Source: Brugia malayi (taxonomy: Eukaryota; Nematoda; Chromadorea; Rhabditida; Onchocercidae). From it: a DNA stretch of 44,065 bases. Position 1 is the stretch's first letter. Each line of letters opens with the position of its first letter. Under the pieces are notes generated by a model. That model worked only from the letters and a program-made list of their open reading frames with translations. It searched no databases and was not told the DNA's origin. This document shows, one piece after another, positions 12,298 through 23,588 of the stretch. A program made the translations under genes and the position numbers. The DNA lies in contig NW_025062312.1 of NCBI RefSeq assembly GCF_000002995.4, positions 1 through 44,065 of the forward strand, written 5' to 3'.

Positions 12298-13912
12298 AAA
12301 TCTAAAATTGATTTTGGTGAAAATTTTATAATTTCCAAGAGTTTTTGTATATTAAACGGGAAATAATTTCTACTCCTATCAATTTTGATTTTAATTAAAA
12401 TGTTAAAACTATTAAAAAATTATCAATTCATTAAAAAAATTACTTATTTTGAAGTGAATTGATTAAATTTATGCATTGCATGGGTAACGGTCAGTTACGG
12501 TGTGGTCAATTGACAACATAAATTTCAATAACTAAGCTTTTTTAATATTTGAGAACAAAATTAATACGATTTTTAATTTGTCGTAGATTTAATTCATTTT
12601 GCAGCTAAAATTAATTTTTGTTTGAAATCTTAAGATAGAATTTTATGAAAGTTTAATGATTTGCAATGAATCAAAACCTTTTTTGTATATTAGACTTTTT
12701 TCTATAATTCCTAGTAATATCAAATTTTACATTAATTAAATGTAAAACTGCTAAATATATATTTCATTAAATTAGTTATTTTGAAGTCAATTGATTAAAT
12801 TTGTGTTCATTGCACAGGTACTGGTCGCATACATAGTGGTCATTTGACCAGCATAAATATTTAAATAAACTTTTATAATTAAGTTTTAATCAATATTTGA
12901 TTAGCAAAACTAATTAAATTTTTAATTTGTCACGGTTTTAATTCATTCATACAATTATAATTAATTTTTAGTTATTTAAATTATTGCAAAATTATTTAAA
13001 TTTTTAACTTGCCACTGTTCTAATTCATTCTTACAGTTAAAATTAATTTTTATTTCAAATCTAAATACCAAATTTTATGAAAATTCAATAATTTGTTAAG
13101 GTTTTGCATATTAAACTATAAAAAAATTCTAGCAATATCAAAAAATCATTTTAATTAAATGCTAAAATATTATAAATATCAATTCTTTAAAAAAAAAATA
13201 GATAATTTGAGCTTAGTTGATTAATTTATAAGCGTTCCATAGTACTGGTTATTTACGGTGTCGTCATTTAACCAACATTAATAATAAAATAAACTTTAAT
13301 AATTAGCTTTTAATCGATATTTTATTAGCAAAATTAATTAAAATCTTTATTTGTCATGGGTTTATTTCATTCTTACAATTGAAATTAATTTTTATTTCAA
13401 ATTTAAATATCAAATTTTATGAAAATTCAATAATTTGTCAGAGTTTTGTATATTAAACTATAAAATAAATTCTAGCAATATCAAAAACTCATTTTATTTA
13501 AATGTTAAAATATTAAAAAAAAATCAAATCATTAAAAAAATTAGATAATTTGAACTTGATTGATTAATTTATAAGCGTTGCATGGGTACTGGTCATTTAT
13601 GGTGTGGTCAATTGGCAACATAAATAATAAAATAAACTTTAATAATTAAGCTTTAATCAATTTTTTATTAGCAAAATTAATTAAATTTTTAATTAATGAC
13701 GGCTTTAATTCATTCTTACAGTTAGAATTAATTTTTATTTCTATTTTAAGTATCAAAATATAGGAAATTTGTACAATTTTGCGAAATGAATACATGTATT
13801 GTCAGATATTATTTTAATTAAATGTTAAAATATTTATAAATATCAATTCTTAAAAAAAAAAAAAATTAGATAATTTGAAATTAATTGATTATTTTTTATT
13901 CATTTCATGGTC

Positions 13913-15823
13913 ACATACATTGTGGTCATTTGACCAGCAAAAATAATAAAATCAAGTTTAGAAATTGAGTTCTGAATGATATTTTAGAAGCAAAATTAAT
14001 TAAATTTTTAATTTTTCACGATTTTAATTCATTCTTACAATTAAAATTAATTTATATTTCAAATTTAAATAATACATTTACAAAAATCCCATAATTTATA
14101 CGGGTATTTGCATATAAAACTAGGTAAGAAGTTCTACTATTATCAAAATTTAATTTCAAAGGATGTTAAAACTATTAAAAAATATCATTTAATAAAAAAA
14201 AAAAAAAATGATTATTATATACGCATAGTGCGGGAACTGGCCACATACATTGTTATCATTTGACATCTTAAATAATGAAATAATGCTTAGGCTTAGGCTT
14301 AGGGTATACTTAGGCTTAGGCTTAAGCATTATTTCAAATCTAAAAATTGATTTTGGTGAAAATTTTATAATTTGCAAGAGCTTTTGTATATTAAAGGGAG
14401 AAAAAATCTCTAGTTTTTATCAATTTTATTTTAATTAAATGTTAAAACTATTAAAAAATATCAATTCCTTTAAAAAAAATTAGTTATTTTGAACTCAGTT
14501 GATTAATTTTATGCGTTGCATACGTAATAAGAAAATAAACTTTAATAACTAAGTTTTTATTTGATATTTGAGAGGTGAAATTATTAAGATTTTTAATTTG
14601 TCGTAGATTTAATTCATTTCTGCAGCTAAAATTAGTTTTTGTTTGTTTGAAATTTTAAGATCGAATTTTATGAAAATTTTATGATTTGCAATGAATCAAA
14701 GCCTTTTTTGTATAATAGACTACGAAATAATTTCTAGCAATATCAAATTTTACTTCAATTAAATGTTAAAACTGTTAAAAAAATATATATTCATTAAAAA
14801 AAGTTAGATATTTCGAGCATAATTGATCAATTTATATGCATTGCACAGGTACTGGTCATCTACGGTTGCTCATTTGATCAGCATAAATAACTAAATAAAC
14901 TTTAGAAATTAAGTTTCAATCAATATTCGACTAGCGGAATTGATTTAATTTTTAATTTATCACGGTTTTAATTCATTCTTATAATTGAAGTTAATTTTTA
15001 TTTCAAATTTAAGTGTCAAATTTTATGAAAATTCATTAATTTACTAGAATTTTGCATATTAATCTACAAAATAAATTGTAGTAAATATCAAAAACTAATT
15101 TTAAATAATTGTTAAAATATTAAAAAATATCAAATCACTAAAAAAATAGATATTTTGTACTTAATTGATTAATTTGTATGCATTGCACAGGTGCTGGTCA
15201 TCTACGGTTGTTCATTTGATCAGCATAAATAACTAAATAAACTTTAAAAATTAAGTTTTAATCAATATTTGACTAGCGGAATTGATTAAATTTTTAATTT
15301 ATCACGGTTTTAACTCATTCTTACAATTCAAATTAATTTTTATTTCAAATTTAAATATCAAATTTTATGATAACTCAATAATTTATTAGTGCTTTGCGTA
15401 TTATACTATAAAATAAATGCTGGAATTGTCAAAAATTAATTTAATTAAATGTTAGAATATTGAAAAATATCAATTCATAAAAAAAATTAGATAATTTGAA
15501 CTTAATTGATTAATTTATAAGCGTTGCATAGATACTGGTCACAACATCGTGGTCATTTGACCAGCATAAATATTAAAATAAACTTTAATAGTTAAGTTTT
15601 AATCAATATTTGATTAGCAAAACTATTTCAATTTTTATTTTTTGACGGTTTTAATTCATTTTTAAAATTATAATTGATTTTTATTTCAAATTTAAATTTT
15701 ATGAAAATTCATTAATTTACTAGAATTTTGCATATTAATCTACAAAATAAATCCCAGCAATATCAAAAACTAATTTTAAATAAATGTTAAAATATTGAAA
15801 AATATCAATTCATTAAAAAAAAA
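13913..15823. repeat. AT-rich satellite, segment 3 (second copy of 1-1910)
   Basis: Near-identical to positions 1-1910. The copy begins inside a monomer close to GGTCACATACATTGTGGTCA. Boxes lie near 14235, 14846, 15188 and 15533. Confidence 0.9.
14278..14338. repeat. Interstitial telomere repeat with inverted arms, copy 6
   Basis: Duplicate of the block at 369-429, with the same GTATAC centre and 14-bp perfect arms. Confidence 0.85.
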
Positions 15824-15832
15824 ATGGATAGC

Positions 15833-16038
15833 AGTGGTAGATTATTACTCAATATCAGTGGTAGATTATTACTCAAAAGCAATGCTTGAAAAGAATCAAA
15901 AGTGGAGAGAGATATGAAGAATTATTTGCCTTCTCAAAGAGTTCAAAAGCCTATATAAAAGGTATGCATATGACATTTGTAGGTATTTCCAATCCGCAGG
16001 AAATTGCAGATCTAATCGGTTACTTGAATGTCAACTAA
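15833..16038 (+). pseudogene. Cytochrome c family protein, 3' fragment (Wolbachia-derived), copy 2
   Basis: Second copy of the fragment at 1920-2125, with the same YIKGMHMTFVGISNPQ and ADLIGYLN C-terminal signature, the same missing CXXCH half, the same internal frameshift and the same 5' direct duplication. It was amplified as part of the 13.9 kb unit and is not an independent transfer. Confidence 0.75.
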
Positions 16039-16777
16039 GTGATGGTCAGGTTGCTATACCAAAATAACATGGATTACAGCATTACTTTGCTTGATGAAGA
16101 CAGTAAGTACATAGCATAGCACATTGCGTGCTACAAAGGAAAAAAAAAAAAAAAAGCTTCCATAGTCTTTTCGGTGGATTTTCATTCAATATGAACGGAA
16201 CTAGAACAGCTGCTATTTAAAAATTTTGTCAAGTAACTCATATAGCATTTGTGTTATTTGATTACTTTGGTCATGGTTATTGGTTATTCAGGTGCTGATT
16301 ACACTGATTACACGATGAGTGATTGGCAAAAAAATTGTGTTAGAGTAACTCGTAACGGCAAGCAAATAATTATAGGTTCAAGCATGAGACGGCGCCTGAT
16401 GTTGCTCACTGCTCTCCAACTTTCAGAAAGAATTGCAAAACTAATTGGTGTATCGTCTGCTTCTGACTTTACTGAAGATTTAATATTCTATCAGTTATCC
16501 GAAAGCAAAAAGAAGAATTAGATTCTAAAGGAGTAATAGATTTTACTTCTGAGCATTAAATATACAAAATAACTAAAAGCTTGGTATAGAAGATGAAGAT
16601 GGCAAAAAAAGCTTCTTTTAAATAAAGAGACAATAGATATATAAACTGCCCTATGCGTTTATTGACGATAATGCTATATTCCTTACCAACTTCGTTAAAT
16701 TTAGTCAAGAAGTTGAGGTACATCTGATGAAGACAGTAGGTTGAACATAACATGTCTGACAATCGTTTATTGGAATT
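16039..16777 (+). pseudogene. Unassigned Wolbachia-like block, copy 2
   Basis: Duplicate of 2126-2861. It keeps the 90-codon open frame at 16249-16521 without change at the protein level. An extra A in the run near 16605 shifts a downstream frame relative to the left copy. The family is not recognised. Confidence 0.4.
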
Positions 16778-17190
16778 TTCAGATGATTTAGAGAGTTTTT
16801 GCTGTGTTTAGGACTACTCATCATTTTGCAAGGGAGATTTCATTTGGGAGAGCGACCAGAACCGAACTAGGCGCACATACCCACTTAGATGGTTTGGGGA
16901 GTGAGTTTTTGCTGGCTGATTAAAGACTCATAATAATGCAGAGGAGATTTTAAGTGAGGGCAGCGAGCAGAGCCGAGCTAGCCGCACTCAATGCCACAAG
17001 CTAATGCCCTACCAACTGAGCCACACCCACTCGGATTATTCAAGGAGCCTTTGCTGGCTGTGTAATTGCACACTAATTTAGTACTCATCATAAGGCAGGT
17101 AACGATCTTCCTGGAGAGAGTGAGCGGAGCCGAACTAGCCGCACTCAATACCACAAGCTGATGCTCTACCGACTGAGCCACACCGACCAA
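16778..17190 (-). mobile_element. Tandem tRNA-derived SINE-like element, copy 2
   Basis: Duplicate of 2862-3275 with the same A-box and B-box positions. One extra C (CACACCCACTCGG versus CACACCACTCGG) marks the difference. Confidence 0.7.
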
Positions 17191-17297
17191 AGCAATGTGT
17201 CTCTCATACATGAGTACAAAAAGAAAGCAGCAAAAAAAGTCAGTGGATTACATAAGCAATTGACTATTGACTCCTCTACTTCAGACTGTGTTGTTCC

Positions 17298-17885
17298 CCT
17301 GATAAAACAGTTGCAGAAGCAATTTCATTATTGAAAAAGCTTCTGGTATTCCTGTAATTGATCAATGCAAGTTAGTCAGAGTTTTAAGTAACAGAGATAT
17401 AAGGTTTATTGATGGTTAAAAAAATCAGAAAAAAGTATAAAAGTCCCCGAGGTAATGACAAAAGAGAAGTTAGTTACAATACGGGAGCGCTTCAGCAATG
17501 AAACTATTGCATGAGAATAGAATAGAATAGAAAAGCTTTTGGTCATAGATGAAAACACCTACTCTATAGATTTGATCACAGTTAAAGATATTAAGAAATA
17601 CAATAGATACGCTAATTCATGTAATGATGCTTAAGGGCGGCTCAGAGTTGCCGCTGCAGTTGGTACTGGTAAAAAAGATGATATAGAAAGATGTGAAACT
17701 ATGGTCAGAGAAGAGATTGACGTAATTAATGTTGATGCAGGTGTTGATGCAATGAAGATTAGAATAGAACCTAGATCAACTTGCACAACCAAAGTAGTGT
17801 GTGTAGGTGTGCCACAATTTTCTGCAATTCAAAACGTTGCAAAAATATGTAAAGCAAGAAAAGTAAGATTGACTGTCAAATTTTA
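17298..17885 (+). pseudogene. guaB: IMP dehydrogenase fragment (Wolbachia-derived), copy 2
   Basis: Second copy of the guaB remnant, with CBS-domain pieces and the RSTCTTK active-site loop as in 3381-3966 and the same internal deletion between REEIDVI and DAGVDAM. An added C near 17447 and an added A near 17676 are the only differences noticed. The final 61 codons (17701-17886) are open. It ends in satellite at the same base as copy 1, which confirms duplication after insertion. Confidence 0.9.
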
Positions 17886-20044
17886 ATTTAATTAAGTGTA
17901 AAAACTATTAAAAAAATAGCAATTCATATTAAAAAAATAGAAAATTAGAAACTAATTTAATATTTTATATGCATAGTGCGGGAACTGGTCACATACATTG
18001 TGGTCATTTGACGTCATAAATAATAAAATAGACATCAATAATTTGGTTTTGAACAATATTTCGGTAGCAAAATTAATTAAATTTTTAATTTATCACGGTT
18101 TTAAATCATTTCTTACAATTGAAACTAAGTTTTATTTCAATGAAAATCCCACAATTTGTAAGAGTTTTTGCATATTGAACTAGGAAAAAAGTCCTACTAT
18201 CATCAAATTTTATTTTAATTGAAATCAAAACTATTAAAAAATAGTAATTCATTCAAAAAGATATTTGCTTTCAGCTTAATTGAATAATTTTTATGCATTG
18301 CATGGGTACTGGTCACGTACATTGTGGTCATTTGACCAGCATAAATAATGAAATAAACATTGATAATTGAGATTTTTATAAATATTTGACAAGTGAAATT
18401 AATAAAATTTTTAATTTGTCCTATATTTAATTCATTTCTGCAGCTAAAATTAATTTTTATTTCAAATTTAAATATCAAATTTTCTGAAAATTCATTAATT
18501 TACTAGAATTTTGTATATTAATCTACAAAAAAAAAAAAAAAATGGTAGTAAATATCAAAAACTAGTTTTAAAAAAAATGTTAGAATATTGAAAAATATCA
18601 GTTCATTAAAAAAAAATGGTTATTTTGAACTTAATTGATTAATTTGTGTGCATTGCATAGGTACTGGTCGCATACATTGTGGTCATTTGACCAGCATAAA
18701 TATTTAAATAAACTTTTATAATTAAGTTTTAATCAATATTTGATTAGCAAAACGAATTCAATTTTAAATTAGTGACGGTTTTAATTCATTCTCACAATTA
18801 TAATAAATTTTTGTTTCAAATATGAAATTTAGATTTTGTGAAAATTCATTAATTTATTAGAATTTTGCATATTAATCTACAAAATAAATTCTAGCAATAT
18901 CAAAAAGTAATTTTAATTAAATGACAAAATATTGAAAAATTTCAATTCATAAAAAAAAATTAGACAATTTGAACTTAATTGATTAATTTTTATTCATTTC
19001 ATGGACACTGGTCATTTACGGTTGGTCATTTGGTCAGCATAAATAATAAAATAATCATTCAAAATTAAGTTTTAATCAATATTTGATTAGCAAAACTATT
19101 TAAATTTTTTTGCAATGAATCAAATTATTTCGAGCTTAATTGATCAATTTATGTGCATTGCATAGGTACTGGTCGCATACATTGTGGTAATTTGACCAGC
19201 ATAAATATTAAAATAAAGTTTAATAATTAAGTTTTAATCAATATTTGATTAGCAAAACGAATTCAATTTTAAATTAGTGACGGTTTTAATTCATTCTCAC
19301 AATTAAAATTAATTTTCATTTCAAATTTAAAATTTAAATTTTATGAAAAAAACGATAATTTATTAGAATTTTGCATGTTAAACTACAAAATAAATTCTAA
19401 TAATACCAAAAATTTATTTTAATTAAATGATAAAATATTGAAAAATTACAATTCCTTAAAACAAATAGATATTTTAAACTTAATTGATTAATTTATATGC
19501 ATTGCATGGATACTGGTCACACACACCATGGTCATTTGACCAGCAAAAATAATAAAATAAACTTTAGAAATTAAGTTTTAATCAATATTTTATTAGCAAA
19601 ATTAATTAAATTTTTAATTAATGACGGCTTTAATTCATTCTTACAGTTAGAATTAATTTTTATTTCTATTTTAAGTATCAAAATATAGGAAATTTGTACA
19701 ATTTTGCGAAATGAATACATGTATTGTCAGAATTTATTTTAATTAAATGTTAAAATATTTATAAATATCAATTCTTAAAAAAAAAAAAAAAAATGGATAT
19801 TTTGAACTTAATTGATTAATTTATAATCGTTGCATAGATACTGGTCACATACATTGTGGTCATTTGATCAGCATAAATAACTAAATAAACTTTAAGAATT
19901 AAGTTTTGATTAAAATCTCACTTGTGAAAATAGTAAAATTTTTAATTAGTCATAGATCTAATTCATTTTTACAATTAATGCTAATTTTAATTCAAATTTA
20001 AAATTGCTTTTTGTGAAAATGCTATAATTTGTAAGAATTTTGTA
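17886..20044. repeat. AT-rich satellite, segment 4, and the array's inner boundary
   Basis: Monomer boxes lie near 17986, 18306, 18662, 19004, 19165, 19508 and 19838. The last monomer is cut off at about 20044, where TTTGTAAGAATTTTGTAAGAAC passes into non-satellite DNA. The short open frames in this stretch are repeat translations. Confidence 0.9.
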
Positions 20045-20104
20045 AGAACTTCACTCCAATTGTAAGTTAAATTGGTAAGTTAACACAATTGTATTTTTTC
20101 CTTT

Positions 20105-20681
20105 TTACATAGTTTGCATTTCTCGACATCGATAAAGTTTAAGTCGCACGGAAAAAGCGTCTGATGAATTATCGTAGCTAATGTTTTCAATAAGGCACAG
20201 CTGATGTTGTCTGAATGTTTGCGAACAATTTCTAGTCTGAAGCAACACTTATATTTCGACTTTTGAAATGAAGAAATTAAGCTCAAAAATGCTGTGAGAA
20301 GAAAATGAAAGAAAATATCATGCACTGTGAATCTTCCTAAATAATAAAATGAAAATACTAGAAGGAATAAAGAATAACAGAGTGATGGGAAAAATTCTGA
20401 GAATGTTTACATCCATCAAAGAATAACGGATACAAAGAAAGGCTCCAGGTGCAGTTCTCACCTAAATGAAGGAAGAAATTTGGATGCAGTGAAAAACTCA
20501 CCGAGAAATCGTATTTAATCTGTGTCACTGCTTTCTTTTTACAGAATATAGATTCAAGTATTTTCAGTTCTTTACTTGATTTCTTACAAATTTTTCTACA
20601 TACTCCATGCTCATCTAGCATGGCTGTTCGATGATATGGATCGATTCTAATCCAGCATCTGCCTTTGATAGTGCCATCCAT
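20105..20681 (-). CDS. Candidate host two-exon gene, 103 aa, function unknown
   Basis: Proposed model: exon 1 20681-20502 (60 codons from ATG, beginning MDGTIKGRCWIRIDPYHRTA), intron 20501-20237 (265 nt, GTGAGT donor, GCTTCAG acceptor), exon 2 20236-20105 (43 codons plus TAA, containing DAFSVRLKLYRCREM). Both exons are in phase 0 and join without a frame change. The peptide has several Cys residues, a Lys/Cys-rich middle and no obvious membrane segment or signal peptide. The frame is open some codons upstream of the ATG, so the start may lie further out or in another exon. I do not recognise the family. It lies just inside the satellite boundary and its base composition is less AT-rich than its surroundings. 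The alternative is a chance pair of open frames. Confidence 0.4.
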
Positions 20682-21749
20682 TTTGTAGCTTGAAGTTAAA
20701 TTCTTTTACTGCAATAAATCTATCACACAAATTAAGGCTCATGAAATATTTATCAAGAACTTTGTACGTATTTGTACATATTTGTTGATTTCAGTAATAA
20801 ATATACTTGGTTGAAATAATGCCAATTTTGCTTTTATCTAGTCTTGGGTAAATGTCAAAAAGTAACTGATCGCTCATGGAAGCAATCGATAAAGTTCGAT
20901 AAATGAAAACAGCCAGCACCCAATCCATTTGAACTGACACTGCATTACTTCGAAAGCAGATGGCACTTTTATTTGCATACTTTATGTTATTTTTATGTTA
21001 AACTTTATGTTAAACAGTTAAGTTCAACAAAGATTTTACTGTAAATGTTTAGGGAAATTTACATACAAAGAGAAAAGTTGAAGGTATATAAAGCGACCTG
21101 TAATATAATATTATGAACCTTCGTGATCACAATGATGGGATAACACAATAGAACAATTCATCTGACGAGATAATAGATTTATCATTCAAAATAATGAGCG
21201 GCCCGATTGCAACATCAGCCTTTCAAAAGTTTATTCAACTGTTTTTTATTACTATTTGTTTTCAAAAATGACGGTTTTCAAACTTCAGTTTCATCTCAAA
21301 ATTTTTTAAAAAATCACCTTATGTGTTCCTGTATTTTCGATTGACGTTGTATCCACCGCAGATAGAGAGGCTACTTCAACCGTTTCTTCCTTTTAAATTT
21401 AATAACTCATTTGATTTTAAGAATGTTTACCATCATGAAAATTGTCAGTCCATATATAAAATACAGTAAGAAAAAAATGAAAAGGGAGAAAATATTAGTT
21501 ATTTTATCTCTAAAACTTTCAGTGTAGTAAAAACGAGTATAAACGAGGTTTTAAAGATAATATACGAACCGAGCAAATACAGCAATGTAAAATACCTGCA
21601 CTATTTGAAATGGTAGACTTTCAGTATTTAACACAATCATTATCACTATTCCCATTGTCTAAAAGTAATAATAATACAATATTTAGGACTTTTTAATTGC
21701 ACTATCAAAAAGTGAGTAATTGTGGAAAAAATCCTTATCATGCAAGCTA
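20682..21749. other. Non-repetitive AT-rich nematode DNA
   Basis: No gene, RNA or repeat recognised. It may hold the promoter of the minus-strand candidate gene ending at 20681, but no clear core motif is visible. Confidence 0.5.
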
Positions 21750-21947
21750 TTATTGAGAATCTACTTGCAATTTATAACTAATTGAGAGAGGCTTTTGATC
21801 GCAAAGAGATTTGCTGGATGTAGATGTAAATACGTAAAATAACAGAAATATAACATTTCCTTTATTAGCACAAGTAATAGGACAATACATTGAAAGAGGA
21901 CAATTGAAATTGAACTCGTCTGGTTCTTGGCAACAAATTACACACAC
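21750..21947 (-). CDS. Possible cysteine-rich terminal exon
   Basis: On the minus strand an acceptor-like AATTTTAG (about 21948-21955) is followed by an open frame of about 65 codons to a TAA. It starts VCVICCQEPDEFNFNCPLSM with further CxxxC spacing (YCPITCANKG), then turns hydrophobic. The cysteine density is higher than chance in such AT-rich DNA and recalls small secreted or zinc-binding nematode proteins, but no upstream exon was found. It may equally be a random frame. Confidence 0.25.
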   Translation of the reverse strand: MCVICCQEPDEFNFNCPLSMYCPITCANKGNVIFLLFYVFTSTSSKSLCDQKPLSISYKLQVDSQ

Positions 21948-23134
21948 TAAAATTTTTTAACAAGGGCAACCCTTATACATTGTAACAATCATATCTTACA
22001 TTATATGTGTTAAGATGTGGGAGTGGTTTATAATTAGACATTTTCGTACAAAGGATAAATTGTCTAGACATAGTAATGAGTTACTTTAACAATAGGTTTT
22101 ACAATGGATATCACAAAGGTAAGTACAATGGGTTGTCTAGACAACATGATGTGTAACTACTATAATTACAATAGACATCACAAGATAGATGCTCATAGTA
22201 TGTGAATTAATATAAAATCAAAGGTCAGTTAAATCATTACGATAAATTGTAAAAGACATCAATGGATTGCTATATTAAGCATCATTAACATTTATTTAGT
22301 GCTTCTCGATATATCGATATTAAAATCCGTGACAATTATTTATTATCTATTTATTATTTTTATTGTTGTCGCTGTTACTTGTTAATGTAGTGTAAAAAAA
22401 GTAGAAATGGCATTAATTCAGTAACAGAAATTTATAACTTCCCATCTACATTTTCAAGTACCAATTTATATCTCAAAACAATCTCGCGAACTTTTAAATA
22501 ACTTAACTTACAAAATAACTTTTTAAATAACTTAAAAAATATATTAAATAAAATTATATTAATTCATAATATAAGGCTAAAATTCGTTTTAATTGAACAT
22601 TAGAAATGTAAAACTGTTTCAAATTATACTTTATGTAAGCAATCATTCCAACACTCATCTTTCTATTGTAGTTGAGCTTATCTACTTTCTAGACATTTTC
22701 ATCTGATAATAAAAGGTGCATTATTTAATATGTTAAAAATTACTCCTTTGTTCCAAATCAAATGTATTTGCAATGTCAAAATATTCTTATAAACTGATAG
22801 CCAACCTTTGGGAAGCTTCAATATTAGAACTCTTTCTATATGAAGAGCAAAGTTATCTAATAGTTCCTTACTTAATAATCATGCTCTTGTTGCAAGTCAA
22901 TGACCACTGTATAAAGATTTAAATCCTTTGTCTTGATCAGTTTTTACCAGTTTTTCTTTATCAGTAAGCTACAATTCGACTGCACTCTCTCACTAACCAT
23001 TCAGTTTGTTTCCCCATTAATTTATTCATTTATTAAATACTTCACGAAATTATCAGTATTGTTGCTTAAATTAATACCTATATATTTTGGTGTTAGCAAA
23101 TAAAATCGTTTCAATAGATCTATCATTCGTTACA
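21948..23134. other. AT-rich intergenic DNA
   Basis: No gene recognised. GTCTAGACA and close variants recur near 22059-22145, without an array structure. Confidence 0.5.
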
Positions 23135-23230
23135 ATGGATCTAAATTTTGTGATAGATAAATCTGATTCAAAAAAAAGGAAAAATAACAAAAAAACGCAT
23201 TTGTCTACATCAACTACAATAACAAATAAG
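23135..23230 (+). CDS. Possible first exon with consensus splice donor
   Basis: ATG at 23135 opens exactly 32 codons (MDLNFVIDKSDSKKRKNNKK, then a Thr/Ser-rich tail) and ends at AAG followed by GTAAGT at 23231, a perfect donor, in phase 0. The KKRKNNKK cluster resembles a basic nuclear-localisation patch. No downstream exon could be assigned, so the product is unknown. A partly matching copy of the same DNA lies at about 23536-23588. Confidence 0.3.
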
Positions 23231-23535
23231 GTAAGTTCTTGAATATACGAAAGTTCAATTCGATTCTAAGCCACAAGTTATGTTCAGACTGATTCCCAAA
23301 TTTGACGACAATTTAGGCCAAGTTCAAGTATCTGTTTAGGAGTCATTTCAAGTGCCAGTATCACATTCAAGCCAAATATACATTACACACAATCATTTAT
23401 AACTACTACTGGGTGTATATGTGTATTACTTATATAATATTTCTGTCTCGTAATGACCACAAAGTGAAAGTGATATATAATACACTTAACAATTTGACAT
23501 TGAATTTTTCGATCAAATGTAAATATCTCATCAAA

Positions 23536-23588
23536 TTTTATGATAGATAAATCTGATTCAAAAAAGGATCTAAAAACAAAAAAATTAT
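23536..23588 (+). repeat. Partial duplicate of the 23151-23203 sequence
   Basis: ATAGATAAATCTGATTCAAA followed by a variant A-rich stretch repeats the region inside the possible exon about 390 bp upstream. The copy lacks the ATG context and the splice donor. Confidence 0.55.

Larger units (their letters stand above)
3967..13912. repeat. AT-rich ~320-345 bp satellite array, segment 2
   Basis: About 30 degenerate monomers. The TGGTCA box recurs near 4062, 4383, 4736, 5080, 5243, 5585, 5911, 6411, 6687, 7012, 7329, 7617, 8324, 8644, 8990, 9309, 9648, 9930, 10253, 10545, 10887, 11232, 11575, 11890, 12205, 12484, 12820, 13245 and 13584. Usual spacing is about 280-346 bp, with a shortened unit of 163 bp (5080-5243) and some longer intervals. 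There are higher-order repeats and four interstitial telomere blocks, listed separately. No gene is supported here. Confidence 0.9.
13913..19976. repeat. Right copy of the ~13.9 kb tandem duplication (partial unit)
   Basis: Collinear with 1-6051. It stops matching where the left copy reads AATTAATAATTTTT and this copy reads AATTAATGCTAATTTT. Because the left copy starts before the window, the full repeat length and copy number cannot be seen here. Confidence 0.9.

Noticed and set aside
1..13912. CRISPR-like array
   Set aside because: Repeats are ~340 bp, degenerate and AT-rich without unique spacers, in a eukaryotic chromosome; a satellite explains them.
18215..18478. 87-codon minus open frame (and 17998-18183 plus)
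   Set aside because: These lie in satellite monomers. The first is open only because the left duplicate differs by an indel near 4524.
20358..20501. Extension of the minus 107-codon frame past the exon 1 donor
   Set aside because: Beyond GTGAGT it becomes low-complexity and the spliced model gives a better continuation; kept as intron in the model.
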